Of a DNA stretch of 64,000 nt, positions 24,917-47,622 are shown piece after piece. Every line of letters starts with the position of its first letter. The first letter of the stretch is position 1. A model generated the notes under the pieces. That model was not told the DNA's origin. It saw only the letters and a program-made list of their open reading frames with translations, and searched no databases. The translations under genes and the position numbers were made by a program. The stretch is from Clusia tigrina (lineage: Eukaryota; Arthropoda; Insecta; Diptera; Clusiidae): the NCBI GenBank assembly GCA_920105625.2, contig OV050030.1, positions 429,752,240 through 429,816,239 of the forward strand. Direction: 5' to 3'.

Positions 24917-27900
24917 TCAATTAGATTGATTGCTCCCAGTGCCTCTGCCGACACGATCGGCTCCCTGGGCCGCAACGTTGACTTCAGCTGGTACCTTCAG
25001 CTCCTGCTCCTCTTGTTCCTGCTTTATTTGTGCTGGCAGTTTGACTTTCATCTGCACTTTCAAAACCTCGCGCAACTCTTGAAGCTCAATTGGTCCCTGC
25101 ATAAGGCGCTTAACACCGCGAGGCAGACCTCGACAAGACGACAAATTAATGGAGCTCATTTGCGCACAGTTGGCGAGTATGTCTTTAACAGCTTCGTCCG
25201 ACACCGAGGAGCCGCAAAGATTCAAATGACTGCAATTCATGCCAGAAATTGTTACAAAATAATTGGAAAAATCACAAAAAACCGACACTTACGCTAAAGG
25301 AGAGTCACTACCCTTCTCCGACAAAGCACGCAGAGCATTATCCAGTGGCAGCTGCACATTTGCCCAGGCCAAATCCAGCTCGGTAAGACTGTGCGCCCAC
25401 TTCGAAGCTATGAGCTCCAAGCCTGAACTGTATAAACAGCGTCAAATACAAACATTTCAATGGCATTTTGATTTTAGCTTACCCAACATCTCGCGTTACC
25501 GAGCAGCCCGACAGAAATAAATGTTTTATGTCCCAAGCTGGCAGCCGTATTAGACTCTCGTGAGTTAGCCGAGTACAGCCGCGCACATCGAGCAGGTTTA
25601 ATTTGGAACTGGTTTTCAAAATGCGCTGCAAGTGCTCGTCGCCAAACACTCGCGATTCATCTGTTAGTGCCGCCACTGAAAGCTCTTCCAGTGCAGGAAA
25701 ACCGGGTGAGTCCATCTGCAAAAGCAAAAAAAGACAGCATAAGCTAATTGCTGGAAAATTACTTGATATTTTTACTTACCATCTCCTGCATTGATGCCGT
25801 ACTTAAGGTTACATGTGAATTTGTTACGCGCAGCACCTTCAACTTCTGGCACCCGTGTTGCAATTTCTCTATGTGAAGTATCCCATGCGAAGTGGCTTGA
25901 GTGCTTACGTTCGAGAGATCCAGAAGCTCCAAGTTTGGGCAATGCGTCTGCAGAAAATAAAAAAACAGAATTTATCGAAAAGAAAAACTATAATCAAAGG
26001 CAACCAACGCACAGACAAAAAATTAACGATTTGGGGTATACCGGCTAGACGATTGTGTGCTAAATATAAATGGGTAAGACGTCCGTCCATCGTTTGTAAG
26101 GCGTTGCACAATGACTGAAGTCCCACAGCACTTTTGCTGGCATTCATTTCCACCTAATACAAAAATTAAATTTAATTGTAAGCGATTATGGAGGTGTGCT
26201 TTCATAAAACCTACATTAACTGAACTTAAATCAAGTCGCTCTAGTTTTTTCATGTTTTCCACCAAATGGGCTAAATGGTCCGAAGTGAAACCTTTCCAAC
26301 CCGACAAGGTAATTCCCGCCAGGTTGGGGCAACCGTTCGCTAGCTTCGTTAAAAAGCAATTAATATCCGACACTTTCCAATTGGCTAAATATAATAGAAG
26401 TATTAGGTGTTTAAAAGGACCTTATGGACAATATTCGTAAAACTTACAAACATTTAACTCCACACACGAACTGCAGCGGTTTTCAACAAACCACTTCAGT
26501 TTGAGCTCCGTGCGATATTTTTCCTTGATCCAAGTGCTTAAATCCATTATTTTCCACAGCATGGGTGAAAGTGACACTCGACGCCACAATGAGCATACTC
26601 GTCCAAGACGAAAGAGCGTCGGGAGGCACCCCTCTCTGTCTACAACCATTCCGAAAATCTTAAAAGAAATCAGAAGTTCCCTCAAGTCTTGAAAAATTTC
26701 AATGAAAGAGCATTGAGTTACATGGTAAAGTATTTCCTCGGGTAATTTTGATCCCCAGTCACCTTGCTCTACAGGCTGCTTGATTTCCTCACATTTTACA
26801 CCACTAAATGACACCCTCTTCTGACGGTCACCGGCGATAGTAGGTGTGCGGTCTTTCTTGCGTTTCGACTCGTATTCGCTGTCGTCACTGTCAATTCGTG
26901 AACGCGTTTTCGATTTTCGCGAGCGTTTCCGAATTTGCTTTGCAGATGTTGAAGCTTTAACCGGTGAAGCCGGCTTTGAAGTAGTTGGACTGGTAATGGT
27001 GGTCGTTGCGGCCCCTGTGCCGCCAGAAGTGTCCGCTTTTTTAATGCACATCTTAATGCCATCTTTATTGTCGCTTATCTGTAAAATAACTATATATTTA
27101 GTAAAACCACAAAATCATATAAAAAAATGGACTACCTCACTCTCATACAACGGAACCGAAATTTTCTGCTTCCGTGAACGCGTCGAACGGGGTGACTTAT
27201 TTAATTTTTTGTTCATGTCAGCCATTAGAGGCTTTCCCGACACCGGTATAGTGCCATTGGCCAATACATTGATAAGCTGCACAGCACGTGCGCTGCGCGA
27301 ATGAGTTGGTGGTGACTCCTTTTTGTCTGCTTCCGCCTCTGGCGAAACTTCTCTTGCTCCCTGCTCAGCTGTAGTAGATAGTGGCGAATCGGAAGCTGGC
27401 GATGAGGACGTTGCTGAATTGGTGTCGTCTGTTTGTGTTTCGGATTTGGGCGGCGAAGGTAAATTGTCTGAAATAGCTCCTCCAGAGCTTCCGGCTTCTG
27501 GCAGTGGTGTTTGAAGTTGCGTTGATGGCGAGGGGATGGTAAAGCCAGCAGTCTGACCTTTTTTTTGGTTTGCCTCAGGCAACCTTTTTCTTGCATTTGC
27601 GAATCTGGATGATTCGCCCAATTCTAGCAGCACTGCGTCACTTTCTCCCTCTTCTTCCGTTATCCGAACCGACTCATTTGTTAACTGAGACATAGCACCA
27701 GAGGCTAGTTCTTTTATTTCGCCAGCTACAGATATCGATGGTGTTGGTTTATCAAAGCATGTCGAAGTTCGTGGTTTATCAGAATCACTCTTTCCACATG
27801 AGGAAGGCCCTCCATCTTCTTTTGGTTCTTTTTTTAGAGTAGTTATTAATGTGCTATTATCTGTTTTTGGTAGCGGAGTCTCTATTTCTATATTGCTTTC

Positions 27901-27954
27901 AATATTTACTAAAGGATTATTTTTTCTAGTTTCTAATTTCTTCTCGATATTCAT
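24917..27954 (-). CDS. Fbl6: F-box and leucine-rich repeat protein 6
   Basis: Probable SCF ubiquitin-ligase substrate adaptor. Nine exons join in phase: 27136-27954, 26722-27078, 26448-26658, 26215-26384, 26013-26153, 25780-25947, 25483-25715, 25293-25427 and 24917-25229. This gives 848 residues. The first roughly 390 residues are low-complexity and Ser/Thr/Lys-rich, with a basic KKRKKDR-like nuclear-localisation region. The F-box follows: LPEEILYHIFGMVVDREG, then LFRLGRVCSLWRRVS and LWKIMDLSTW. LRRs with LDLS, LDLSN, LDVRGC, LFLSGC, LDLAWAN and LNLCGS cores run to about residue 770. The C-terminus is Gln/Glu-rich. The 63-nt segment 26659-26721 is open in frame but interrupts the F-box and has GTAACT and TTTTAAG splice ends, so I treat it as an intron. 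Confidence 0.93.
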
Positions 27955-28640
27955 AATTACTTATTTGATGTGAAACCTACAAAAGTTAAATAGAAAACGC
28001 ATTTAAAAATAATAAATGTACTGTCTATTTTGCCAACTTTCTTCATTTTAAAATGAAAATACAAATAAAAACATTGGATTAATCTTAGAAAAAAATTACC
28101 GCGCTCACCTGCATTTTCATTATTTCTTTTTTTTATTTGCTGTTTACATCACTACATTCGTAACAAATTTTTTTCTTCTACAATTTCCCCTGAAATTGCC
28201 CGCCACTTGCATTCATATAATTCCAAAACTTTCTCAATATTATTTATTGCTTTTCTAATCGTGCGTATCAGCAGAGTTGGTATTGACCAAATGTACCTGT
28301 GTCACTCACTCACACATATCAATTTATCTTCATATAAGTGCGAATAGCACAACACGAGTTAATTCTTTGCGTTTCCATTTTGGCTGCTCTTTGTGACCAA
28401 TTTTCAACCCTAGCAAAATTCTCAGTTTTCAATCTTTTCAAACCATTTACTATATTCTTATTAAAGTTGCAAACTCTATGAAATATTAATAATTAAATCT
28501 AATTACATGTTTCCAGATAATACACTGAATCCTGTATGGCGTAAAAAGTGAACTATTACTTTTGTTTTCCTCCATTATTTTAGAGCTTTTTTAACGGTTG
28601 CATTTTTGGCTACAATTTAGCCATTAAAAATGCCTCTGGC
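27955..28640. other. FBXL6 upstream region
   Basis: Probably the 5' untranslated region and promoter of FBXL6. No other gene seen. Confidence 0.4.
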
Positions 28641-29001
28641 ACAAGGTGAATTTACTTATATGGTGACTGTAAGAAAAAATTTTGCCGACGTAACTGTCAA
28701 AATTGAATTTATAGAAAATTGCGATCAAGCAAATCTGCAAACAATTGCAAATAGTTTTGATTTGAGTGAATAACAGTTTTTTAATTGTTAATTTTGTGAA
28801 GTTTGAACATTATAAAGAAATTATGAGTCTATTTAGCTATCAAATATATTATTATATAAATTGTGTTCCACTTGAAACAGCTTTTATGCATTTCTCCATT
28901 CCTCTCAATTTCGTTTATTTTGATCGCATATTGCTTATGTTTGACAATTCCGGAGGTACGAAATTCACCTAGCAGTCACCATGTAGGTAAATTCACCTTG
29001 T
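28641..29001. mobile_element. hAT-like MITE (family C), complete copy
   Basis: About 360 bp with inverted ends CAAGGTGAATTTACTTA and its complement, TAAATTCACCTTG. The flanking octamers CTCTGGCA and TTCTGGCA differ at one base, consistent with an aged 8-bp target duplication. The interior matches the 20860 copy in reverse order, so it is inserted in the opposite orientation. Confidence 0.82.
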
Positions 29002-30585
29002 TCTGGCAGCTAGTGCTCCCCTCCCACATTGTAAAATAATAATTTAGTTATTGTTTTTCAAGTAATAAAGAAATAAATAAAAATGTATTGAAATAATTTT
29101 CTTGAGAACTCGAACTATAATATTCTTAATTAATTATAGTTTATTTTTAAATACTTGGGTTCGCTTGAGGCTATGCTACAAATAACACACTTAATATATC
29201 ACACCCATACAAAGGCTTCAGGCAATAAATTGACTTAAATCCACAGGGTAATGAATCAAGTACAATTTATAGTTACACAATGCCACCTGCTATACAACTG
29301 CAATTTTATGAGTACAGTTTATGTAATAAGGGAGAAGGTGCAAACGGGGTAAGAACAAATGTTGGAGTAACCCCTTAGTGCCCGTATTATAAGAAAGCAT
29401 CAAATATTATATTAAGTGTTCATTAATAAGTTGAAAATTATTTTCATTTTATATTCTGATTAAATTACAGGTACCAACTGCTAAGTCTGTTTTTGATCGT
29501 AACTGTTTATCAACTAATAGTAAAAAGTTGTTTCATTTCTTTCGCCTCCGAGTGATATCTAAATATAAATTTTATAATTAACGGTTTCTAAATATTTTTT
29601 CGACATATATTATTCATTATTAAATTTCAAATGATCTACAATACAATTACGGATCATAGTACAATTCCCATCATGTTTCATTTTAGTTAACAAAAACTCC
29701 AACCCTGTTCCAAAGTGAGTAAACTATTCGTTCCCTGTTACAAAAGGCATCCCTTTCACATATTTTACGCGATTTTCGGTTTCTTATTTTCCCCTCCTGT
29801 GAATAAAGTCACCACGACTTTTGCAGACGTAAACAACAAATACACTATATTATATAGTGTATTGGCGTAAACAAAAGTGCAGGTGAAAAAGAGATAGCAA
29901 ACGCATGCATTTTCATGTCACTTTTGTTCCTTAGTCCTATTAACTTCACTTATTTCACAAGAAAAATATATAACAATTATATATAATACGAAAATATATT
30001 AGGAAAAACATGGCCCAACTATTATTTATTATAAATTTGAACTCACCATTTGTCGATGATCGGTTGCAGTAACTGGGTACACACGCGCCACAAACAAACT
30101 CCGCACTAGTTTTGCGCCATTACCGACCGAGGAGTTGTTTTATAGATTGTCCTATTGGCAATAGTTTTCAGATAGAGATAAAGATAATGTATTTTAGTAT
30201 TAATGCGTTGCTCTAGATCTCCAATTTTTAAAAGATTTTTTTCAATTTTTAATCGTAGTTTTTATAAAAAAAATAAATCTTCCCCCTAATTTTTGTAAAT
30301 GGTATGTCGTTATTTACTCTTCCCGACTTTCGACTTACTGAGAACTTTTTCGCTTTTCAGTTTTTATTGCTTTGCTTTTGTATTTTTTGTGTACATTAAA
30401 TTCTTCGTGGGAGAAGTTTTCTTTTTCTCTCAATCTATCTTTCCCTTTTTTGTATTAATATTCGTTTAAAAAAGTACATTTTTCTCATTGTGCTTTCAGT
30501 GGTCCTCTAAAAGCTCAGAGCTTTCTGTTTCCTTTTCAGCAGATAAGTTAGTTTATTTTAAATATATTAGTCGGGAGTTTTTAAA
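29002..30585. other. Intergenic DNA
   Basis: No gene recognised. Contains a short perfect palindrome, AATACACTATA with its complement, near 29840-29865. The stretch near 30100-30200 is a plausible promoter zone for the downstream gene, but no core element is clear. Confidence 0.4.
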
Positions 30586-32443
30586 ATGGAATATAATAAA
30601 ATGAATCAAGTAATTGAGTTCTGCTATAAATTAAATGATCATTTGGTAATGTTGCATATAATTCAAAAAATAGCAAGTTGTAAACTAATTTTTATGTATA
30701 TCTTTCCTCTGATCATTTGCACAGGACAGGGAAAATAAACGTTTCGAAAGAAACTACGTGACCTTTACAACAAAAGTTGAGGAAATGCGCTTGGAAAAAG
30801 TAAATTTTCTCTCAAATATTTTAGCAATCACTCCAATCGGTAGTTTGGGATATATACAACGCTTGGATCATGCGAATATAAAATGGACAAATGCACTGGT
30901 GAAGACATCAGATGAGATTTTTAAATATTCGAATCACATCGAAGAAGAAAGCGAAAAGTGGAAGGATTCGATCCAGCAACAAATATATATAAGTTTTAGT
31001 AGTGATGATTATACAATGCAGGTGAGTGAGCATGTGAGCAGATTTAGTTCACCGAGGATTTTTACACCCGTTGTTCTTAAAAAGGGGCAGAAGCGTATAC
31101 TAAGTTTGTGCCTTTGAACGGGGTTTCAACAACTACTAAAAGGAGGCGTGGCATGTATGGGCAAATATATAAATAAATTTATCAGAATCACTTACTGAGA
31201 AATTTTTATTGGATCCGTCCGTCTGTGGCCATACCGTTAGAGATATGTATCTTACTGAAACTTGGTAAAGTATAGTCTGGACCAAAAGACAGAACCTTAT
31301 AGCTATATGAACCCATATAGACAAAGACAGACAACTGCAAGCACCTTTTTGAAAATGACGAAAGCAGGATGTGAACTTTATAAATCCACCTGCAAGAAAT
31401 GGGGTTGATCAGAGAAAGGACACGGCAACTTTTCATATAAATACCTTTCGGGGATAAAATTTAATTTATCCTAGTTATGCTCGTATTGATGAAATTTGAA
31501 TAAAATTTACTAATACTCCTAGAGAAGATTCATTAACAAAATTTCACACGAGGGTACAGGGCACTATCATTAAATACCACACAAAAAGCTATTTTCACAG
31601 CCACGCCCACTATTGTTAAATATTTATAACTTATGATCTACACAAACTTTGTGAACCAAATTTTATATGAAGAAGTATATTGACGCTACAAACGTATGGT
31701 GAAATAGGGTTGATCAGTCAAGGACACCCATGTCCATGCAAAATATGGGCAGATTATTACTACCGCTACGCCCACGAATAACCAATATTCATCACTGGGT
31801 CCCTATGCAAGATTCATCAACGAAATTTCACAGTGCTAGATTAACCACCAAACAAGAAATGGGCGGGCCATTTTGAAAGCCACGCCCTCTATTGATACGT
31901 GTACATTTACTCTTGATGGGTTCCTAATGATGATATATTAATAACATTTTGTAATATTGTATATCGCCATGATTTCGCTCGCACGCTCATAAAGAGTAAA
32001 GGATATCTCGAAGTCGGTGTAACCGTGCGGATTTCTGCTTTGCTTTCAGTCCCTCGATGTAGTGGCAGAGGCAGTCAAACAATTGGAAAAAGACATTCTA
32101 TCAATCCATGAAGAAGTTTGCGCCATTAATAACGCAAGTATTTCAAGAAGTTTCAATTCCCAAGAGCAATTCGAACAGTTGCTCGAAGAAGTGGATACTG
32201 TGGATAGGTGCGTGGATACTGTAAGGTCAGTACTACTCAAATCATACATGGTTAAATATGTATCAGAAAATAAATATTTGTGTTCAATAATGCAGACAGG
32301 GAAGCAAGGAGTACACAGTGCCGCTAAACGAAGAAAGACGCATATATCAATTGTTCTTACTTCAGCCCAGTGTACCTTCTAAACAAGTGGGACAATTAAC
32401 TATTGAAGTCACTGAACTGGCAGCGAAATTGGCGACATTTTAA
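30586..32443 (+). CDS. Unknown helical/coiled-coil protein, 226 aa
   Basis: Four exons join in phase: 30586-30645, 30725-31021, 32050-32225 and 32296-32443. The start MEYNKMNQVIEFCYKL is the first Met of the frame, and AATAAA lies 46 nt past the stop. The protein is rich in Glu, Lys, Gln and Leu, with heptad-like stretches near residues 20-45, 90-110 and 120-175, and no signal peptide or membrane segment. The last exon must be read from donor GTCAGT at 32226. The alternative GTAAGG donor five bases earlier gives a shorter, less convincing tail. I do not recognise the family. Small coiled-coil subunits of BLOC-1/BORC, augmin or kinetochore complexes have this look, but no diagnostic motif supports any of them. 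Confidence 0.75.
31130..31960. repeat. Intronic degenerate repeat with CCACGCCC motifs
   Basis: The 1-kb intron of the preceding gene contains diverged repeats in which 'AAGATTCATYAACRAAATTTCA' type blocks (near 31523 and 31807) alternate with GCCACGCCC or GGCGTGGC blocks (near 31144, 31602, 31766, 31889). Spacing is roughly 140-290 bp. It resembles decayed repetitive DNA common in fly introns. Confidence 0.5.
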
Positions 32444-32623
32444 ACGTTGTCCCAGAGAATCTCAAAGTTATTATTTTAAAGTTTATAGAATAAAACACAG
32501 TTAAATAAATAAACTTATCAGAGTTAATTGCACTTGTGGGTTATTTATATTTTTAAAATTCTAATTAACTTGAAAATAAAATAAAAATGTTATAAATTTT
32601 CTTATAAAACAATTACTCTTACT

Positions 32624-34852
32624 CTAGACTCCCGCAATTTGTAACATTTTTTCAATATCTACAATCTTCTCACGAGGCTTTCCCAACATTTTACCAGCCT
32701 CCACCTCAGCTTTGTCAATTTTTTCCCAATCCCGCCACCTGACAACACGCTTATCAGTCACTTTTATACCCGGTTTATTTGCACTTGTATCAATTTTATT
32801 TGATAAGATATCATCGTATATAGTTTTGGCCACGGAAAATGCTCCGTTCATTGTGGTTAAAATAACACCTGTAGGACCAGTTCCAAGCCAACCAGCTACG
32901 TAAAGTCCCTTTTCTGCGGCTTTATCTTCTATGCTTTTCAGAACACGTCCTATACACAAGAAGAGATATAAATAAATAAAAAAAATTCAAATCTTACAGT
33001 TCCATCTACCATTTTCGTTAAACACGTAACCGCTTTTGTCATCAAAACAAATCCCACCGTCCACGCAAGTAGATTTGTAGCCAATGCTGCGCATTACCAA
33101 GTCAGCTGGTAGGCGATCGGTCTGGTCGGTTGGTATGGCGGTGTTATTCTGCAGCTGTGTAACACTGAATTCCATTTCGCTGGGTTCTATAACCTTGGGA
33201 GCCCTTAGAAATATGGGCAAAAATTGTTTAGCTTTCTGCAGGCTTGTAGAGCTTTGCTCGGAGAGACTTTTCAGCATGAGTTCCGTGAGGCGTTTGCGTG
33301 GTCTTTGCAAATCGGACAGCTGTGCTGGTACACCTATAAATAAAAGTAATTTTATAGTAGTGGGCACTCCGTTTAAATAACTATACCTACCAACGAAATC
33401 TTGCGACTTCCACACAGTTTGGACATCGGTTAATTTTAGCATTTCACGCAATTCTTTAATCGTGAAAGCTGCCTGCAAAGGACCACGTCTGCCCACCAAA
33501 TACACGCGTTTAATTTTACTTCGCGATAAAACCTCTAATGCATACTCTGTGATATCCGTGCGCTGGGGAAAAAAAAAACAAAAAGGTCAATTCGACATAC
33601 TTACATATGTGCGATATTCCCGAATAGTTTAATCGCCACTTACTCTCAAAACATCGATAGGACTCAGCAACATTCGAGCAACATCTATCGCGACATTACC
33701 CTGACCGATTATAGTCACTGTCTGACCGCTTAAATCTGGATTTAAGCCTTCCGCCCCGGGGAGCCCATTATACCATGCAACAAATTTACGTGCCGATAAG
33801 ACATTCGGCAGGTCTTCATTAGGAATGTTGAGGCGACGGTCCATGTCAGCTCCATAAGTTAATAATACTGCATGATAATTTTCACGCAGCTCTTGTAGGC
33901 TTACGTCTTTACCAAGGCTTAAATTGCCGAAAAAACGGAAGCGTTCATTTCCTGCTGTTTTTGAAAAAGTGTTGATTACATTTTTCACTTCGGGATGATC
34001 TGGTGCAACGCCGTAACTAAAAGATAACAAGGCAAGCAAAAACGCACTAATTAGCACTGAACTACTTCATAATTACAAAAGCAATTAAGAGACAAACCAC
34101 GAGTTCTTCTAAATTGTTTCATATACTGATTACAGAATTAATATATAAGCCCTGCTATTTAGTTTCTCACACCATTTCTAAGCATTTACTTCAAATTACA
34201 ATACAAAATGTATTCAATAAGCAAAGTAGGCATTATAATTCTGCATATCACCTTTGCTTTTGCATTAGTTACGACTGCCGCAAATCCCATTTGGAGTTTT
34301 GATGACTTCAGAAGTGAGTAAAGTTGTTATTGATCCATGGCAAATGGTAATTGTGTGAATGGCTTTTTAATATGATTAATTTTTTCAGATTATTATGCCG
34401 GCATATTGCGTTCTATATTTGGCCCATTGGTGGACCCGACAAGTTTAAGTTCCAGCACGCCACGAGCATAATTTTAGCATATCTAGCTATGTACACAAAT
34501 AAACTGAACCGAGCCAAGCTACTTTAGCTTAATTAGATGTGCTATTGTAGCATGCTTAAATTGTGATAATAAACTTAACCGAGTCTCAAAATATTAATTA
34601 AATGAAAAAATCCACATACCGCACTAATCCAAATGGTGTTGGCAGCTTCTCTATAACATCCACCACACAGTCTCTCAATTGTTTTAATATGTATTGGGCC
34701 GCATAAAAGCCAGCTGGACCCGCACCCACAATGCAAATCCGCTTTTGCGTACTTGGAAAGCAATAGTTTCGTCTTGGAGTACTTGATCTAAATTGTTTAA
34801 ATCCTTGCCACACACTGCTGGGTTTAGGGAAACAAATTCTTATCGATTTCAT
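32624..34852 (-). CDS. dare: NADPH:adrenodoxin oxidoreductase (ferredoxin reductase), mitochondrial
   Basis: Mitochondrial FAD enzyme that passes electrons from NADPH to adrenodoxin-type ferredoxins. In flies it supports the mitochondrial P450 steps of ecdysone synthesis and Fe-S biogenesis. Five exons join in phase: 34620-34852, 33644-34016, 33391-33562, 33010-33333 and 32624-32949, giving 475 residues (Drosophila about 466). The N-terminus is basic and Ser/Arg-rich (a mitochondrial presequence, about 45 residues). The FAD dinucleotide fold is [15 protein letters not shown], then [20 protein letters not shown]. The NADPH site is [17 protein letters not shown], with [14 protein letters not shown] after it. 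The C-terminal FAD contact is [11 protein letters not shown]. Exon 1 ends at GTATGT inside the codon for Arg of LVRYG. Intron 1 (34017-34619) contains a divergent gene. Intact and probably functional. Confidence 0.96.
34142..34149 (+). promoter_or_regulatory. TATA box of the nested peptide gene
   Basis: TATATAAG lies about 25-30 nt upstream of a TCTCACACC stretch (near 34165-34173) that could serve as initiator, and 59 nt upstream of the ATG at 34208. A clear TATA box inside an intron of dare, on the opposite strand, supports independent transcription. Confidence 0.6.
34208..34471 (+). CDS. Small secreted peptide gene nested in dare intron 1
   Basis: Two exons, 34208-34313 and 34389-34471, join in phase across a 75-nt intron with ends GTGAGT and TTTTTCAG and encode 62 residues. 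Residues 1-25 form a signal peptide (hydrophobic core [15 protein letters not shown], then TTAA). The predicted mature part of about 37 residues starts [13 protein letters not shown] and ends SSSTPRA. It has no cysteines and no dibasic cleavage site. A TATA box lies upstream, and AATAAA lies 27 nt past the stop (34498). The gene lies entirely within intron 1 of dare on the other strand. I do not recognise the peptide. The pattern (TATA box, signal peptide, one short intron) is usual for tissue-specific secreted peptides of flies such as accessory-gland or immune peptides. This role is inference. Confidence 0.72.
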
Positions 34853-34891
34853 TTTAGTGGTGGAAGAAAAACAACTTGAAAATCTCCAAAT

Positions 34892-35200
34892 ATGAGCACT
34901 ATTAAAGAGTTGGCCAATTTGCAACCTAGCATAAGCCTTTCACAATAGGTACAATATGAGAAATGGAACCAACAATGCAAAGATATCAGCTGTGAAAAAA
35001 ACATAAATGCATTGCAACTTACCTTTAAAACAAGCCATTATAATTAAAAAGGAATTATTCCATGATTTACTGGGCCATATAGGGGCTATTAATGCGTTTC
35101 TGTGGAAAAAGCCCATTTCAAGATGCATTCTTTTTAATATAATTGAAGAAGCTGTGCAATCAGAACTTCCCAAATATGCAAACATAAACAAAGAGCACAG
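34892..35200 (+). other. Divergent open frame(s) next to dare, possibly a broken gene
   Basis: An ATG at 34892, only 39 nt from the dare start codon on the other strand, opens MSTIKELANLQPSISLSQ. An in-frame TAG follows, and the same frame continues coding-like for about 33 codons (YEKWNQQCKDISCEKNIN). From about 35007 a second frame takes over (LFHDLLGHIGAINAFLW, then IIEEAVQSELPKYANINK) and stops being coding-like at a GTAAAT donor-like site near 35201. Stop plus frame change suggest a decayed gene. An undetected intron or stop readthrough are alternatives. Family not recognised. Confidence 0.4.
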
Positions 35201-35542
35201 GGTAAATACACATTTTGGTAATGTGAAAAAAGGGCGGGATGTGAGCGTATTTATGAATCAAATACATTGTCATAGTAGCATATGCGTTATGATCCCGGAA
35301 TTTCCATGGGAATAGAAACTTTACTTTCTTGACTGTAATCGCTATTCTATATTTTCAAAGAAATTTTCAATAAATATATTGTTAGAAAAATGTTGACGAT
35401 GAATACTAGTATGCATATATATTTTTTAAAATCAATTTCAATAGTCATTTCGAATGCTTATTTATTTTATATATAAAACACAATAACTTTTCTATTACGT
35501 TTTTAATTGTAGTTGTTTATTTCTCCAAGCAATCTGTAAATT

Positions 35543-35886
35543 ATGAGGTTCTTGGCTTACATCGTAAGGCGAAATTACGATGTAAAATGGTCTCGTTTAT
35601 TGGTACCACTGTTTTCATCCTCACCGGAAAAAAGTATTTTGTGCAACTCGCGGCGGAGCTCCACTTGTGGGTATGTATTGTTCTAATATATCTTTCCGAA
35701 ATTATCTGAACAATATAGCTAATTTCGCATCTGCTGAAGAAACAAAGTTTAAACCTTTAAAAGGCCCAGCAAAGTTTTATAATTATAAAACATATTTTTT
35801 CGATAGTAAATGTACATACCATATATTTGCTGTTCCCGCAAAATTTATTATCAATGGGACATGCAGACCGAAGCACTCATGGTCAT
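35543..35886 (+). other. Open frames with presequence-like N-terminus, unassigned
   Basis: An ATG at 35543 opens a 47-codon frame rich in Arg and Ser ([16 protein letters not shown]), like a mitochondrial presequence. An adjacent frame (35667 on) continues with [20 protein letters not shown] before running into a (TA)n tract. The two frames cannot be joined by an obvious intron. This may be a gene fragment or coincidence. Confidence 0.3.
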
Positions 35887-35889
35887 CTG

Positions 35890-47622
<11,733 letters not shown>

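Noticed and set aside
25263..27304. Plus-strand frames across FBXL6
   Set aside because: They are antisense shadows of the FBXL6 exons, some of them long because of its codon bias.
32226..32382. Alternative tail of the 226-aa protein using the GTAAGG donor at 32221
   Set aside because: It gives a short basic tail with no coding character beyond it, whereas the GTCAGT donor opens a longer, better-composed frame to 32443.
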